From contig OX485808.1 in NCBI GenBank assembly GCA_950295325.1, positions 13,332,501 through 13,396,500 on the forward strand: a stretch of 64,000 bases of DNA, given 5' to 3'. Positions 36,800-46,482 of this stretch are shown here, piece by piece; within the stretch, counting starts at the first letter, position 1; each line of letters starts with the position of its first letter. Both the position numbers and the translations under genes were made by a program. Below the pieces are notes generated by a model. The model had not been told where the DNA came from and did not search any database. It worked only from the letters and a program-made list of their open reading frames with translations. Source of the DNA: Polytrichum commune (Eukaryota > Streptophyta > Polytrichopsida > Polytrichales > Polytrichaceae).

Positions 36800-37966
36800 A
36801 TGGATGACACTGTGCATTTGGGGGATAGTTCACAATGGCCTGCCAGTGGCGTGCCCATAGACCTTGACTGTGACCTTCCGGCAGAGTTTGTGGAGGGCCA
36901 AGTGCCTTTGTGTTTTGCTACAGTGCCTGCAAGAGGGGGTCTGCGTCCAAGGGGTAGATCGAGCTCAGGCAGGACCAGTTCTGTTTCGTCGCAATCGGAT
37001 GCCACAATAACCCACAAAGTGCGAGGCCCTAACTGGACGGAGGCTGAGATGCTTGTTCTCATCGGACAAAAACGTATCGAATGGGATGGAAGACATAATT
37101 GTAACCAGCCCTCCCTTGCCAAGTTTGTGTACGGAACTACTGCGTGGAGGCTGGTCTTGGCGGGTTGCATGAGTGTGGTCGGATTCAGGGCTAGGGACAC
37201 CGATCAAATAACCAACAAATGGGATGGACTTATCAAGGATTACAAGAAACTCAAGGACTACATAGAGAGCTCGGGCTCGGCCAACTGGTGGGGTATGAGT
37301 AGGGAGGAGAAGAAACACTTATCAAAGACCCGGAAAATGTCGTTGGAGTTCAGTGAAGCCATGTATGCGGAGATGGAGGGTTTCGTAGGGAGGCGGAGCA
37401 TTTTTGGACGCGCATCGGATGTAGTTGATTCCGACCGACCCACCCCCCCGGTGCCAAGGCATTCCTCTCACTCAGTTCCTGCAACACGTGCTCCACCCGT
37501 TGTTGGTATGCAAAGTCCGATTGCAAGTGCCACGGCTGCATCCGACACTCCTTCCACGGCAACACTTGGAGACGACACACCAGGATCGACCGGCCGCAAG
37601 CGGAAGGCAGTGGGGACTGACAACTTGGTTGATTTCGTTAAGGATTTCAACCATGAGTATTTGGCACGTGTGGAGGCCCAGGATAGTGAGAAACGTACAT
37701 GGAGGACATATGTATTGGCATTCGATACCGCAAGGGAGGCAAGGATTGCACAAAAGGAATCGCAAGCGGCAAGCATGGAACAAAAATTTTATGAGTTGGA
37801 GGTCGAAAGAACAAAGAACCTGGGGAGCATGACTGCCGCGTTGCTAATGTTGGCGACATCTATGGCTACCCTAACAAGGTTTTTATTCTACACTCCTCCT
37901 CCGTTCGAGTCTTCTCCTCATGTCGCTCGTCTTCTTCCGTGGTTTCCGATGTGGTTGGCATTTTGA
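36800..37966 (+). CDS. PIF/Harbinger ORF1: Myb/SANT-like (trihelix) DNA-binding protein
   Basis: In PIF/Harbinger transposons two proteins are needed for mobility: a Myb/SANT-like protein that binds DNA and assists nuclear import, and a transposase. This is the first. From ATG at 36800 it has 388 residues; the frame is open from 36683, but MDDTVHLGDSSQW is the more natural start. Residues about 76-170 form the Myb/trihelix domain: GPNWTEAEMLVLIGQKR, then ITNKWDGLIKDYKKLKDY and a tail of basic and acidic residues. A Ser/Thr/Pro-rich linker follows. The C-terminal part (about 275-360) is charged and probably helical (FNHEYLARVEAQDSEKRTW), as is common in this group. The 3' end overlaps the convergent transposase ORF by 49 bp. 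The ORF is uninterrupted, so the element is either young or under selection. Confidence 0.85.
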   Translation: MDDTVHLGDSSQWPASGVPIDLDCDLPAEFVEGQVPLCFATVPARGGLRPRGRSSSGRTSSVSSQSDATITHKVRGPNWTEAEMLVLIGQKRIEWDGRHNCNQPSLAKFVYGTTAWRLVLAGCMSVVGFRARDTDQITNKWDGLIKDYKKLKDYIESSGSANWWGMSREEKKHLSKTRKMSLEFSEAMYAEMEGFVGRRSIFGRASDVVDSDRPTPPVPRHSSHSVPATRAPPVVGMQSPIASATAASDTPSTATLGDDTPGSTGRKRKAVGTDNLVDFVKDFNHEYLARVEAQDSEKRTWRTYVLAFDTAREARIAQKESQAASMEQKFYELEVERTKNLGSMTAALLMLATSMATLTRFLFYTPPPFESSPHVARLLPWFPMWLAF

Positions 37967-39381
37967 ACACGAACAAGATAGTCCAGGATGTCCTCCCTGG
38001 CCATTTGGCCTTCTAGCAATGCCCGGTCTTCGCTCACAAGGCCCATTGGCCTTGGAGGACGGAAACCCTCTTCCTCCCCTTCATGCCGTGCGGGATGTGC
38101 ATCCATTGGTGGGAGATGGCAGTCGATCAAAATCTGGTCCAATGTGCGGTCTTTACTTGCAAGCAGTATGTTGTGTAGGATACAACAACAATGCACAACT
38201 GTGGGTAGGAATTCCAATTTCATCGAGGATTTTGTGCCAATCTCCTTGAACCTGGCCTTTAGTATTCCAAAAGCTCTTTCCACACTCATCCTCGTGGATG
38301 AGTACGAGGATGAGTGCTTGCGGTTGAACCATGTCTCCTCGTTGGATAGAAGCGCCCCCATCGGTCCCATCTTGAATGGTGTTATGCACCAGCTCAATAA
38401 TGGATATCCACGATCCGCCACAATGTAGGGTGGGAATGGTAGTCCGGCAGGCCATGAGAGGGGGTCATCATGGAATCCTCCCATTGTGCCCTCCTCCACC
38501 CTCCTGTACAACTCAGTGCTCTTGAAGTGAGCACTGTCGTGTAAGGATCCCGGTGGGCCCGTGTTGATGGAAGTGAAATAGCATTTGCTATCCACAACAC
38601 CTTGTAGCAGGATAGAGAAAGATTTGTTTCGATTTCGGTGGTCGGCGGCCACAATGGTGTTCGATGGTGATGAAATGTAGATGTGTGACCCGTCTATGGC
38701 GCCTATGCAGTTAGGCAGCCATTGCTTTGACTCGAATGCAGCAGCAGTCTGCGCCAACCTCCGACCGGCTGGCCATGCTATGAGGTGTCCGAAGTTGTTA
38801 CATATGGCAGAGCACACTTGGCGCATAATCTCACCTACGGTGGACTTGCCTAGAGCGGCTTTGTCGGCTACCAAAGATATGGCCACTCCGTGCATTAGTT
38901 TAAACAAAGTGACCACCACTTTCTTCTCAACTCCAATAGGTTGCCTCCAATGTGTGTGTTGGCCCTGTATGAATGGGCGGAGACCATCAACCAGTATGTC
39001 AAACGTCCGCCTTCTCATTCTTAATATATCGTAAAACATGTCAGGAGTATAGATGTTAAAAAGGTACTCCTCAAACCAACAGGTCGATCTAGGCTTAACA
39101 TACCATCTCGCATCCAATACCCCTATATGCCAGGCAAGCAGGTCAAATATTTGCTTCACATGTGGGTGCTCCAGTTCCTCTTCTTCGTCACCCCGCCTTT
39201 CCAGTGCAATATGCGCCGAACTTGAACTCTCAGCCTCTTCCCCTGCCCTTAATTTTTTTCTGCGTGCGAATTGGGCATCACATTCCTCCGTTGATGTTCT
39301 GTGCATGGCAACCATGGCCACACACATGTCTATACATAGTAACAAGATGGGAATAATGGTTGAAATATCCAGTGCAGCCAT
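37918..39381 (-). CDS. PIF/Harbinger transposase (DDE_Tnp_4, HARBI1-like)
   Basis: This is the DDE nuclease that excises and inserts the element. From ATG at 39381 it has 487 residues, within the usual range; the frame is open up to 39729, but the added residues look non-coding. The DDE triad is complete: D230 in GAIDGSHI, D323 in VADRGYP, and E368 in SVERAFGILKARF. A helix-turn-helix-like segment lies at about 150-195 (VEKKVVVTLFKLMHGVAI through STVGEIMRQV), and HDSAHFKSTELYRRVEEG matches the family between the two Asp residues. The acidic stretch at 61-75 and the hydrophobic N-terminus are unremarkable. No stop or frameshift is present. It faces the Myb-like ORF tail to tail with a 49 bp overlap, the standard Harbinger pairing with an unusually tight junction. 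Confidence 0.92.
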   Translation of the reverse strand: MAALDISTIIPILLLCIDMCVAMVAMHRTSTEECDAQFARRKKLRAGEEAESSSSAHIALERRGDEEEELEHPHVKQIFDLLAWHIGVLDARWYVKPRSTCWFEEYLFNIYTPDMFYDILRMRRRTFDILVDGLRPFIQGQHTHWRQPIGVEKKVVVTLFKLMHGVAISLVADKAALGKSTVGEIMRQVCSAICNNFGHLIAWPAGRRLAQTAAAFESKQWLPNCIGAIDGSHIYISSPSNTIVAADHRNRNKSFSILLQGVVDSKCYFTSINTGPPGSLHDSAHFKSTELYRRVEEGTMGGFHDDPLSWPAGLPFPPYIVADRGYPLLSWCITPFKMGPMGALLSNEETWFNRKHSSSYSSTRMSVERAFGILKARFKEIGTKSSMKLEFLPTVVHCCCILHNILLASKDRTLDQILIDCHLPPMDAHPARHEGEEEGFRPPRPMGLVSEDRALLEGQMAREDILDYLVRVQNANHIGNHGRRRAT

Positions 39382-40080
39382 TGATTTTTGGGGATGGTCG
39401 GAGGTGCAGAAGATTGGTGGCAGGCTCTGGAACTGCAGCACCTGTTGGAATGCATGGGGGCCCAGAGGGTGACAACGTGGGAGACCGCATGCCGGGTAGA
39501 GCTCTCTTCGAGGGCGGAGAGGATGTGGGCAATGCAGGTGGAGCAGGCACATCTCGGCGTCGAGGTCCAGGAGCTGGATGCAGGGCAGATGCAGCTTCCA
39601 ATTCGGAGGGGGAGTGAGGCACCGCTCCAGCGTCTGGTGTCGGAACCTTGCAGGAGTGACACGTGTACACGTATTTAGGCAACATTGCAAATGAGTTTTT
39701 CTGGTTGGCACCATGCACGACAGCCACACAGAGCAAGCAATAGTTCAATTTTGATTTGACGTAGCAGTAGATCGTTAGGCAGCCATGGCCGTGTGCGAGG
39801 AAAACAGTGGGAGTGGGAAACATAGAAAGAATGGACTGACTGTGGCGGCAATATGTAAAATTTGATTTTAGACGTGAAAACGGTCTGGTATGTACTTTGG
39901 AGGAGACAGACTGGTCTTGCAGACAGGAAGGGGAGGTTTGGTTCTGCCCTGGACTTCGGCAATATCTGGGGAAGAGTTCCGGGCATATCAGGTTAATAAA
40001 TTTGTGTTTCCAAGCTCAAACAGATGCATTCCTTATTATGTCGCTTTTATTTATGAATTCAATGTATGTTCTATGAATCC
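39382..40080 (-). other. Leader region of the Harbinger transposase
   Basis: GC-rich to about 39990, then AT-rich. It probably holds the 5' leader of the transposase and the right end of the element. A candidate terminus before TTA (GAATCCC then TTA, at about 40073-40082) has no matching left end, so the boundary is left open. Confidence 0.35.
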
Positions 40081-41559
40081 CTTATGACTGATCTGTAGTT
40101 TTCCCAAATCATTGAACTCCCACCGATTTTGTCTAAACCCTGAACCAATTCATCCCGCCACTGCCTAGTTCTTGATCTGTCACGTATGTGCAAAGTCTAT
40201 GTGAAAGTTTTGAGCAATTTCTGCGACTCGGGTACTGGAAGCACCGATGACACTGGTGCCTCAAGGCATGCATGCAGGTAAGAGTGAACCTTACACCTGC
40301 ACAGACAACCGTGACCGAGAAAGTCCAAGGGCCTCGGAGTTCATTCACATCAGATAGACATGCTTCAGCTCGAGGCCACTCTATGGCTGTAGTCTTTGCT
40401 GGTCATATTCTAACAGAAACAGTCTGCCCACTATGGATAATTTTACATGGTACGGGTTCCAGGCAAGAAAATGACAATGGACACCAGCGCTTGGCATAAC
40501 GGCTTGAAACAGGGCATCCTGTGCTCTACTAGCCCACAAAATGTTGTATTACAGGCCACCCTTAATCAAAGTTGCACCCATGAGGGTCCACCATCTCTGA
40601 ATGTTAAATTTCCTCCACTCCCCGCATTATGCACACTATAAAGGTTAAACGTGTTTATTGTTAACATAATGGTTATACCCTCTTTGTAAAGTGGGCTCTA
40701 TAACTGTTAATCAATGAAATGGAACCAAGTTGTGCATGCAGAGGAATATCAACAAAGAGCCATTAATCCATATCTCGCCTGTGATATCTAAACTTCATAT
40801 TGAATGAAGCTTGGCTTGGGTTTGCAATTTAATGAATGGTATTCTCCCAAAAGGACTTTTCACAATATTGAGGGTATTTACAAATGCCAAGATTTGCATA
40901 TTGACCCATAAAATAATTCCATAAATGATAACTGTCTACGCCTCCATAAATGCCAAGATCGATTCACTCTCGAGGCTTCACATTTATAGAGGGCAACCTA
41001 TAGTGGCATACGGCATTTTGTGGCACTATAGTGACTTCTCCTATGGCACTTATGAACAAGCCCACAAATATTGCCAACCCAATTACTACCAAGTCCATCC
41101 ACTATTGGCATGTCATGCATCTCCACAACTCTGCACTGAAATACTATCACGGATGATTGAAATGTGGATGAAAATATTCCAACTAGCGAGAATGATTGCA
41201 ACACTGTTAATTTGGAATGACCAACCTTTTTTAATTAACACTTCACAAATAGTGTCAGGTTAACATTTATTGTTGTTGACACCACACATGAGGCTCACAA
41301 TTAGTAATGAGGAAGACAAATCAATTTGGTGACAATAAATACGTTATTTAGTGCGGCCATTTACTGCAGTTTAACTTGTGGTCACTGCACCAACTGGGTG
41401 GAATGAGAAGTTGGTTAATTACGAGGCATGCATCATAAGCAATGCATCATTTTTTTCACCTCAACACTACAACTGCCTATGTGGACTCCACGTTGTTTAA
41501 GCACATATCCCCTATGTTTGGCAGTTCTCAATACTCCCCTTTGGTAGTTTATGGCCGGA
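40081..41559. other. AT-rich spacer between two GC-rich segments
   Basis: Composition returns to that of the rest of the window. A palindromic motif related to ACTAAATATNATATTTAGT appears at about 41335-41352 (AATAAATACGTTATTTAGT). No gene was recognised. Confidence 0.5.
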
Positions 41560-41639
41560 TACCATGTTGATCAATCACACAAGACAAGCCAAGGTGGCAT
41601 TTTCCATGATAACCAATGCGATATATTGCGTAATGACGA

Positions 41640-41930
41640 TTAACGCCACGCAAGAGCGGGGAACGCTGAAAACACAATGGGAAAGAGGTCTACCTGTGGA
41701 CGAAGACCCTGGATTGCCAAAGCGGCAGCCGCAAGCCTCTCCCGAAAGGCGTCAAAGGGGTTGGCAGCACCAATGGGTTGCACGGGGCGGGTCACACTAA
41801 CGAAGCCAACATCATCATCTCTAACCATGGACAAAAGATTGCGGCCCAGTTCATGTGATTCCAACTCCAGCTCGGAGTCAAAACGAAGCATCAAACTGCG
41901 AAGATTGCTGCAGTCCTCCTCCAAGTCCCA
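41640..41930 (-). CDS. Unassigned coding-like exon or gene fragment
   Basis: A minus-strand frame of about 95 codons has a natural-looking composition: LEEDCSNLRSLMLRFDSE near the start, then ELESHELGRNLLSMVRDDD and PFDAFRERLAAAALAIQ. It is preceded by an in-frame stop and a possible acceptor (GATGTAG), and a possible donor (CCACAG then GTAGAC) lies near 41693. I do not recognise a family. It may be an exon of an unknown gene reading leftward out of the 42-44.7 kb segment, or a captured gene fragment. Start and end are uncertain. Confidence 0.25.
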   Translation of the reverse strand, partial: WDLEEDCSNLRSLMLRFDSELELESHELGRNLLSMVRDDDVGFVSVTRPVQPIGAANPFDAFRERLAAAALAIQGLRPQVDLFPIVFSAFPALAWR

Positions 41931-44745
41931 CTTGCACTACATCTCCACAAGAGGGAGCAGCTGTGTGCATGTGGTGCGGATAGCATGGTGGGAAGGACAA
42001 GGGAAACCCACATGACGGCGCCATACAAGACGACATGTTCACACGCGCATATTTGGAGATTCTCAAAGACTATACATGACGGGCACAGAGTAAAAGATCC
42101 GCATGCCACCCAAAACAAAAAAATTGGAAAAAATGTGCTCCACGAAAGGGGAAAATGTACAAACCCAGTTTAGAGAGTCTGAATTCGGACTCGTGGGAAA
42201 CCGAGTGCAAATAGTAGGCGTAGCAAAACAGCTTGTACCCAAGCCAATAATCCTCCACCCTACAAACACATGCGATGCAGTCAATAAACCCCAAAAAAAC
42301 GTAGAATGTGGATGGTCCAAGCACTGTGCAAGGAGGAACACAAAGGTTCAAGAAGAAGAGTAGACCAGGAGTACGTGAAATTTGTTATGGGTCCATCTTG
42401 GGCCCAACCATGACAGAATCTGGCGATTAATGGTTTGGCAGCAGGCATGGTGTGCATAAACGGCCCACAGGATATGCTAAACAACAACACAGATTGTTGA
42501 TGGTGAAAGGGGATCCCAACAAAGGTTTTCCTGATGCCATGACGTTGTTGTATATGATGCACCAACGTTTCTATGCGAGGCAAGCCATGATGTTGTGCTC
42601 TGGCCAGAGCAATGGGGGTGGGGGTGGGGGTGGGAATGGATGGGAATGTTTATCGGGGCAGAAATCAAACATGCTAGTGTCTGCACAGGGTGCAGAATTA
42701 TACGAGAACGACACAATCAAGCGTGGGCACGGTGGACTGTAATGCACAGCCGGGGCGATATCGGGAGGAAGGCCAAAGAAAAAGCAAATCTGCATGATGG
42801 AGGGCATGGAAACCGAGACAGTGGCAAATGGAAAAAGCATTGATGCGACCGCGGACCTGGACGGAACAAAGAAAATGGTGGAGGACCAAACACATAGGGA
42901 GTGTGGAGTGTGGATGGCGCAGAACGCAGACAAGGCTGCCGCAAGTGGTTCGCGCTTGCAGACCACACAGAGGCCCCAATGTCTACATGCGTGGACAGTA
43001 TAGCGCACATCTAGTGCTGCATCCCGCGAACCTCAATCAAGGACAAGACAACATCGAGTCTCTCATGGACGAGACAAATACCGAGTGCCGACTGTACACC
43101 TCCCGACATGCATGCACACCACAAACGCGACAAGAGTTGTGTCTGCAGCATGCCTTCCATATAGATGCAACCCAAAACAGAAGGAGAGCCACAATTTGTG
43201 TTGGCACGCACCACTGTGCTCACCCTGCTTTGATACTCGAATGTTGAGCTCACCCTGCGAAGCTTGGCATGCGATGTGCCGAACACAGACAAAGAAGATG
43301 GTTGATGGACGAGGGGAGCAGACAAAAACCCATACAGGGACCCAGACAGAGAATGACGACGAAATTCAGCGATAAATGGACAGGGGCCACCAATGGAGAC
43401 GCATTGTAATGGTGCTCTTATTAGAATATCCTGAATACAAAAAAACCCCAGCGCATGGCAGGGGGTGGAAGCCTGCTTCCCAGGCACTACGAAAAAAACA
43501 AACCAAATTGGACAAACAGACGCCGCAAGGCCGATTCCAAAATTGTCTCCGACGTGGGTGCAGCTGCATAAAGACGGATGTCCACAGAGAGGGTTCAGCG
43601 GGTCGCAGCAGGGGGTGCCGACAAAAAGCGCGCAACGTCGACATGTCGAGGCAGCGGAGTATGGTAAGCCGACACACAACGAATGTCGGCAAGCAAGTGA
43701 ACTGCCCAACATCATTGTCGTTTCCTCTGTGGCGTCGTTGATTTCGGCAATTCCAGAGCTGTGGGAGGCCATTGGGCCACTGCTTCAGGGACCTGCAGCA
43801 GGAAGTGTCGAACGCGTCAACCACAGAGACCTTGGGAACTGATGATCGTGGACACAGGCCCGCGAACGAGAACTCTATGGGGTGGCCGAAACAGCGTGAC
43901 CGCGGAGGCAGTACCGTACCGCGATCGCCCAGCAAACAGGACGGAGAACCCAAATGGCGACGGAAGGGGACTGTGCCCAACCCTGACACCCTCTGAGGTT
44001 GAACTCTATTCTCGGAGATGGCAGGGCGAAAGGAATAATAACGCACTACCCACAGATTGAAACCCGGGGGTGCCTCCCCGCGGAAGAGGGAAGACATGGC
44101 CGCCCAACAGACAAGGGGAGCGAACCCTAACCCCACACCTACGTTGCTAGTCGACGCGTGCAAGAGGCCAACATACGCCAGGAGGACTTGCTCTCGCAGG
44201 CCACTGCAGTGGGGAAGGCGATGGCCGGAAGCGGGGCTACAATCAGCCACGGTGCGAGGCGACGCACATTGCGCCCCAGAGAAGAACCCAATTGATCCCA
44301 CCCGCACACGGATATGCGCCCACAAGCACAAAAAACCATTGCGGACAAAGAGAGAGGTCAATACCGGAGGTGTGCATTGCCCACCTGAAATGCATCTCGC
44401 GGAGCTCAGTGTCGAGTGCAGTCGCTTCCTCCATCGCGTTGTCCCAGGATCGTCGAGCGTGTGAGGCAACACTTCACCAGAGCGGGGGAGGTCGGAGTCG
44501 GCTGGAGTGCGAGCGGGAAGGAGGCGTGCGGGGCTCCAAGCATTCGGAGCGTGTGGACCAACAGAGACTGTATGGATGAATGTGCGGGGGACATCCGGCA
44601 CATAACCGCCTGGTGCGGTCGCCTGTCACGGACCCGGCTCCTCCACCTGGAAACCTCTGTACCCGGCCCCTGGCTTCCAAGTATGCCGCGCTTAACCGCA
44701 GTCCTGGCCCGGCACCGCTTGGTGCGGCCAGGCCCTTATTAGCTC
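41931..44745 (-). other. GC-rich segment with long open frames but no recognised gene
   Basis: About 2.8 kb with marked GC enrichment. The minus strand has a frame open for 411 codons (44601-43366) and another for 253 codons (43772-43011). Both are rich in Cys, Ser, Pro and Arg, have no known domain and overlap in different frames. They look like chance frames in GC-rich DNA. The T-rich patches and CAG sites on the minus strand resemble a leader with introns, as at 34.3-36.8 kb. At the right end GGCCCGGCACCGCTTGGTGC followed by GGCCAGGCC can form a hairpin, directly before TTA. Confidence 0.3.
42614..42634 (+). repeat. G-quadruplex-capable G tract
   Basis: Three GGGGGT units followed by GGG within 21 bases satisfy the usual four-tract G-quadruplex pattern. 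On the minus strand this is a C-rich run. Confidence 0.7.
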
Positions 44746-44802
44746 ATATCTTCCACTTGCTCTCCAAGAACTACAAGGTGCACATCGTGATTGCCTCCGG
44801 CC

Positions 44803-45215
44803 GCTTGTGGTTGCTTGTTGGAGTTGAGTGCTGGATTGCTAGCCACTGCTGCTCTCCGAGAGTTGGTGTCTGCGACATTGTGAGGTGCCCATCCGCTTGT
44901 GGATGCTTGTTGGAATTGAGTGTTAGATTGCTAGTTGTGGATCTCTGAGAGATGCTCTGGATCTCTGAGAGCTGGTGTCGATCCGCGACGTTGTTAGGTG
45001 TCTGGCCGTTTATGGATGTTTGTTGGAGTTGGGTGCTGGATCACTAGCTATTGATGTTAGTTGTTGCTGATCTTCGAGAGTTGGTGTCTGCGACATCGTG
45101 AGGCGCCCAACCGCTTGTGGATGCTTGGTGGAGTTAAGTGTTGGATTGCTAGCTGCCGATCGCTAGCCGTTGAGTGTGGGATCGCTAGCCACTTGTGGAT
45201 GCTTGTTGGATAGCT
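44803..45215 (+). repeat. Minisatellite, unit about 80-115 bp
   Basis: CTTGTGGATGCTTGTTGGA and variants recur about five times, each followed by TTGAGTG(T/C)TGGATTGCTAGC and, in most units, GAGAGTTGGTGTCTGCGAC. The units differ in length. It adjoins the right edge of the GC-rich block. Confidence 0.8.
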
Positions 45216-45379
45216 AGAAATTGAGGAGCACGGAGCGGGAAGCTGGGAGTTGTGGATCGCAGAGCGGGAAAAGAAAGAAAGAGGTAAGGATCCTCCACAC
45301 TTCAATTCAATTTGAATTATGGACACCTCCACACTGAATTGTGGATTGAACCTCGAAGGGATACCAAATTGGGATAGAA

Positions 45380-45530
45380 AATGTGCCCGAAGGGCTGCCG
45401 AATTGTGCTCCCGATTTCAAATGATTTCAATATGTCCCCAACGAACTGCCAAAATGGGTTCCCGATCTTCGTTGATTGAAGTGTGACCCCAAAGGGCTGC
45501 TGAAATGGGTTCCTGATCTCTTTGAGCTCA
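45380..45530 (+). repeat. Short tandem repeat, unit about 60-68 bp
   Basis: GGGCTGCCGAATTGTGCTCCC, ACTGCCAAAATGGGTTCCC and GGGCTGCTGAAATGGGTTCC head three successive units, each followed by GAT(C/T) and a T-rich stretch (phrases aligned loosely). Confidence 0.6.
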
Positions 45531-45892
45531 AGCTCCCAATAAAGTTATCCAATCCGAGTTTTCAAAATCCAAGACCAATACAAAGTCTCGATTCTCAAGC
45601 CACCTCAATAATTGGGATTTCTCGGGTCCAATAAAATTCTCCATTCCAAGTCCAATATGAACAATTAATTATTGTGTCCACTCAACAATCGACATTTCTC
45701 AAGTCCGACTTGAATTTCCCATTCTTGGTTTATATTGATCTTTAGATCCACCACGAATTTTGACATTGTCTGATGGTTGCCTTTTGCAGCTATTGGAGGC
45801 GGCAAGACCATCCAGTAGTGGCCAAGTTTAAGCCCTCCTTGTGAAGGTATTGGCTACAAGACAATTCAGTGTAGGTAGAGTTATGTTTTAAG

Positions 45893-46327
45893 GTGGACCA
45901 AACATTCCCATGTACCAAACTCCATGTGAAGCTTTTCATTATAGAAACCAATACCAAGAGTTTTGATAGTTCTAAGGTAGGAAGGAAAATGACCGGTTGG
46001 AACTTTGTCTTGCATGAATGTGAATCCACCACAAAGTACATCATCGAGGGCCTAAATATTGCATATATCCCTGGCTTTCCCAATGACTTGGTGGTGGATC
46101 ATATTCTTCCATGTCTTGTGTTTGCTTGCAACCTTCTGCTAAGGGTTGTCTCAAGTGATGTGTATTCCATGTGTGATATTTGTTGTCTAACCCATGAGTG
46201 GAGATGGCCTATTTCATTCACACCTAACTACGCATTTTTTTGTGTTATTAAACACGATTCGAGAAGTTTTAGAGGTCATAGACATAGGGGGTGGTTTGAA
46301 CATAAAGAGTTAGTTAAATACAACTAG
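45893..46327 (+). pseudogene. Degenerate F-box-like gene fragment
   Basis: A 144-codon plus-strand frame contains YIPGFPNDLVVDHILPCL, then a stretch reading LLLRVVSSDVY and CCLTHEWRWPI. The order resembles the F-box of plant F-box/kelch proteins (G-L-P-D-D, hydrophobic helix, R-V-S, W). Several canonical positions are replaced and no downstream kelch or LRR repeats are seen. After a stop at 46327 the same frame stays open to about 46482, which suggests a decayed longer gene. Identification is tentative. Confidence 0.3.
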
Positions 46328-46482
46328 TATCTTGAGCTCTTCAAGAAATTGGTTGTTTGTCCTCCCTACACGTTTTTGTGCTTGTTAGCCATCCCATTTT
46401 CAGGGCTTAGCATAGGAGACTTACTGAAGGAGGCTAGCTATGACGACCTTCATCCCAATTGTCATTACAATGTCCATGTGTA

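Noticed and set aside
39382-39729. N-terminal extension of the transposase frame
   Set aside because: The added residues are Pro- and Cys-rich and unlike Harbinger transposases. The ATG at 39381 gives the normal length.
43366-44601. A 411-codon minus-strand open frame, long enough to be a gene
   Set aside because: Composition is dominated by Cys, Ser, Pro and Arg, there is no recognisable domain, another long frame overlaps it, and GC-rich DNA lacks stops by chance. It is described only as part of an unassigned segment.
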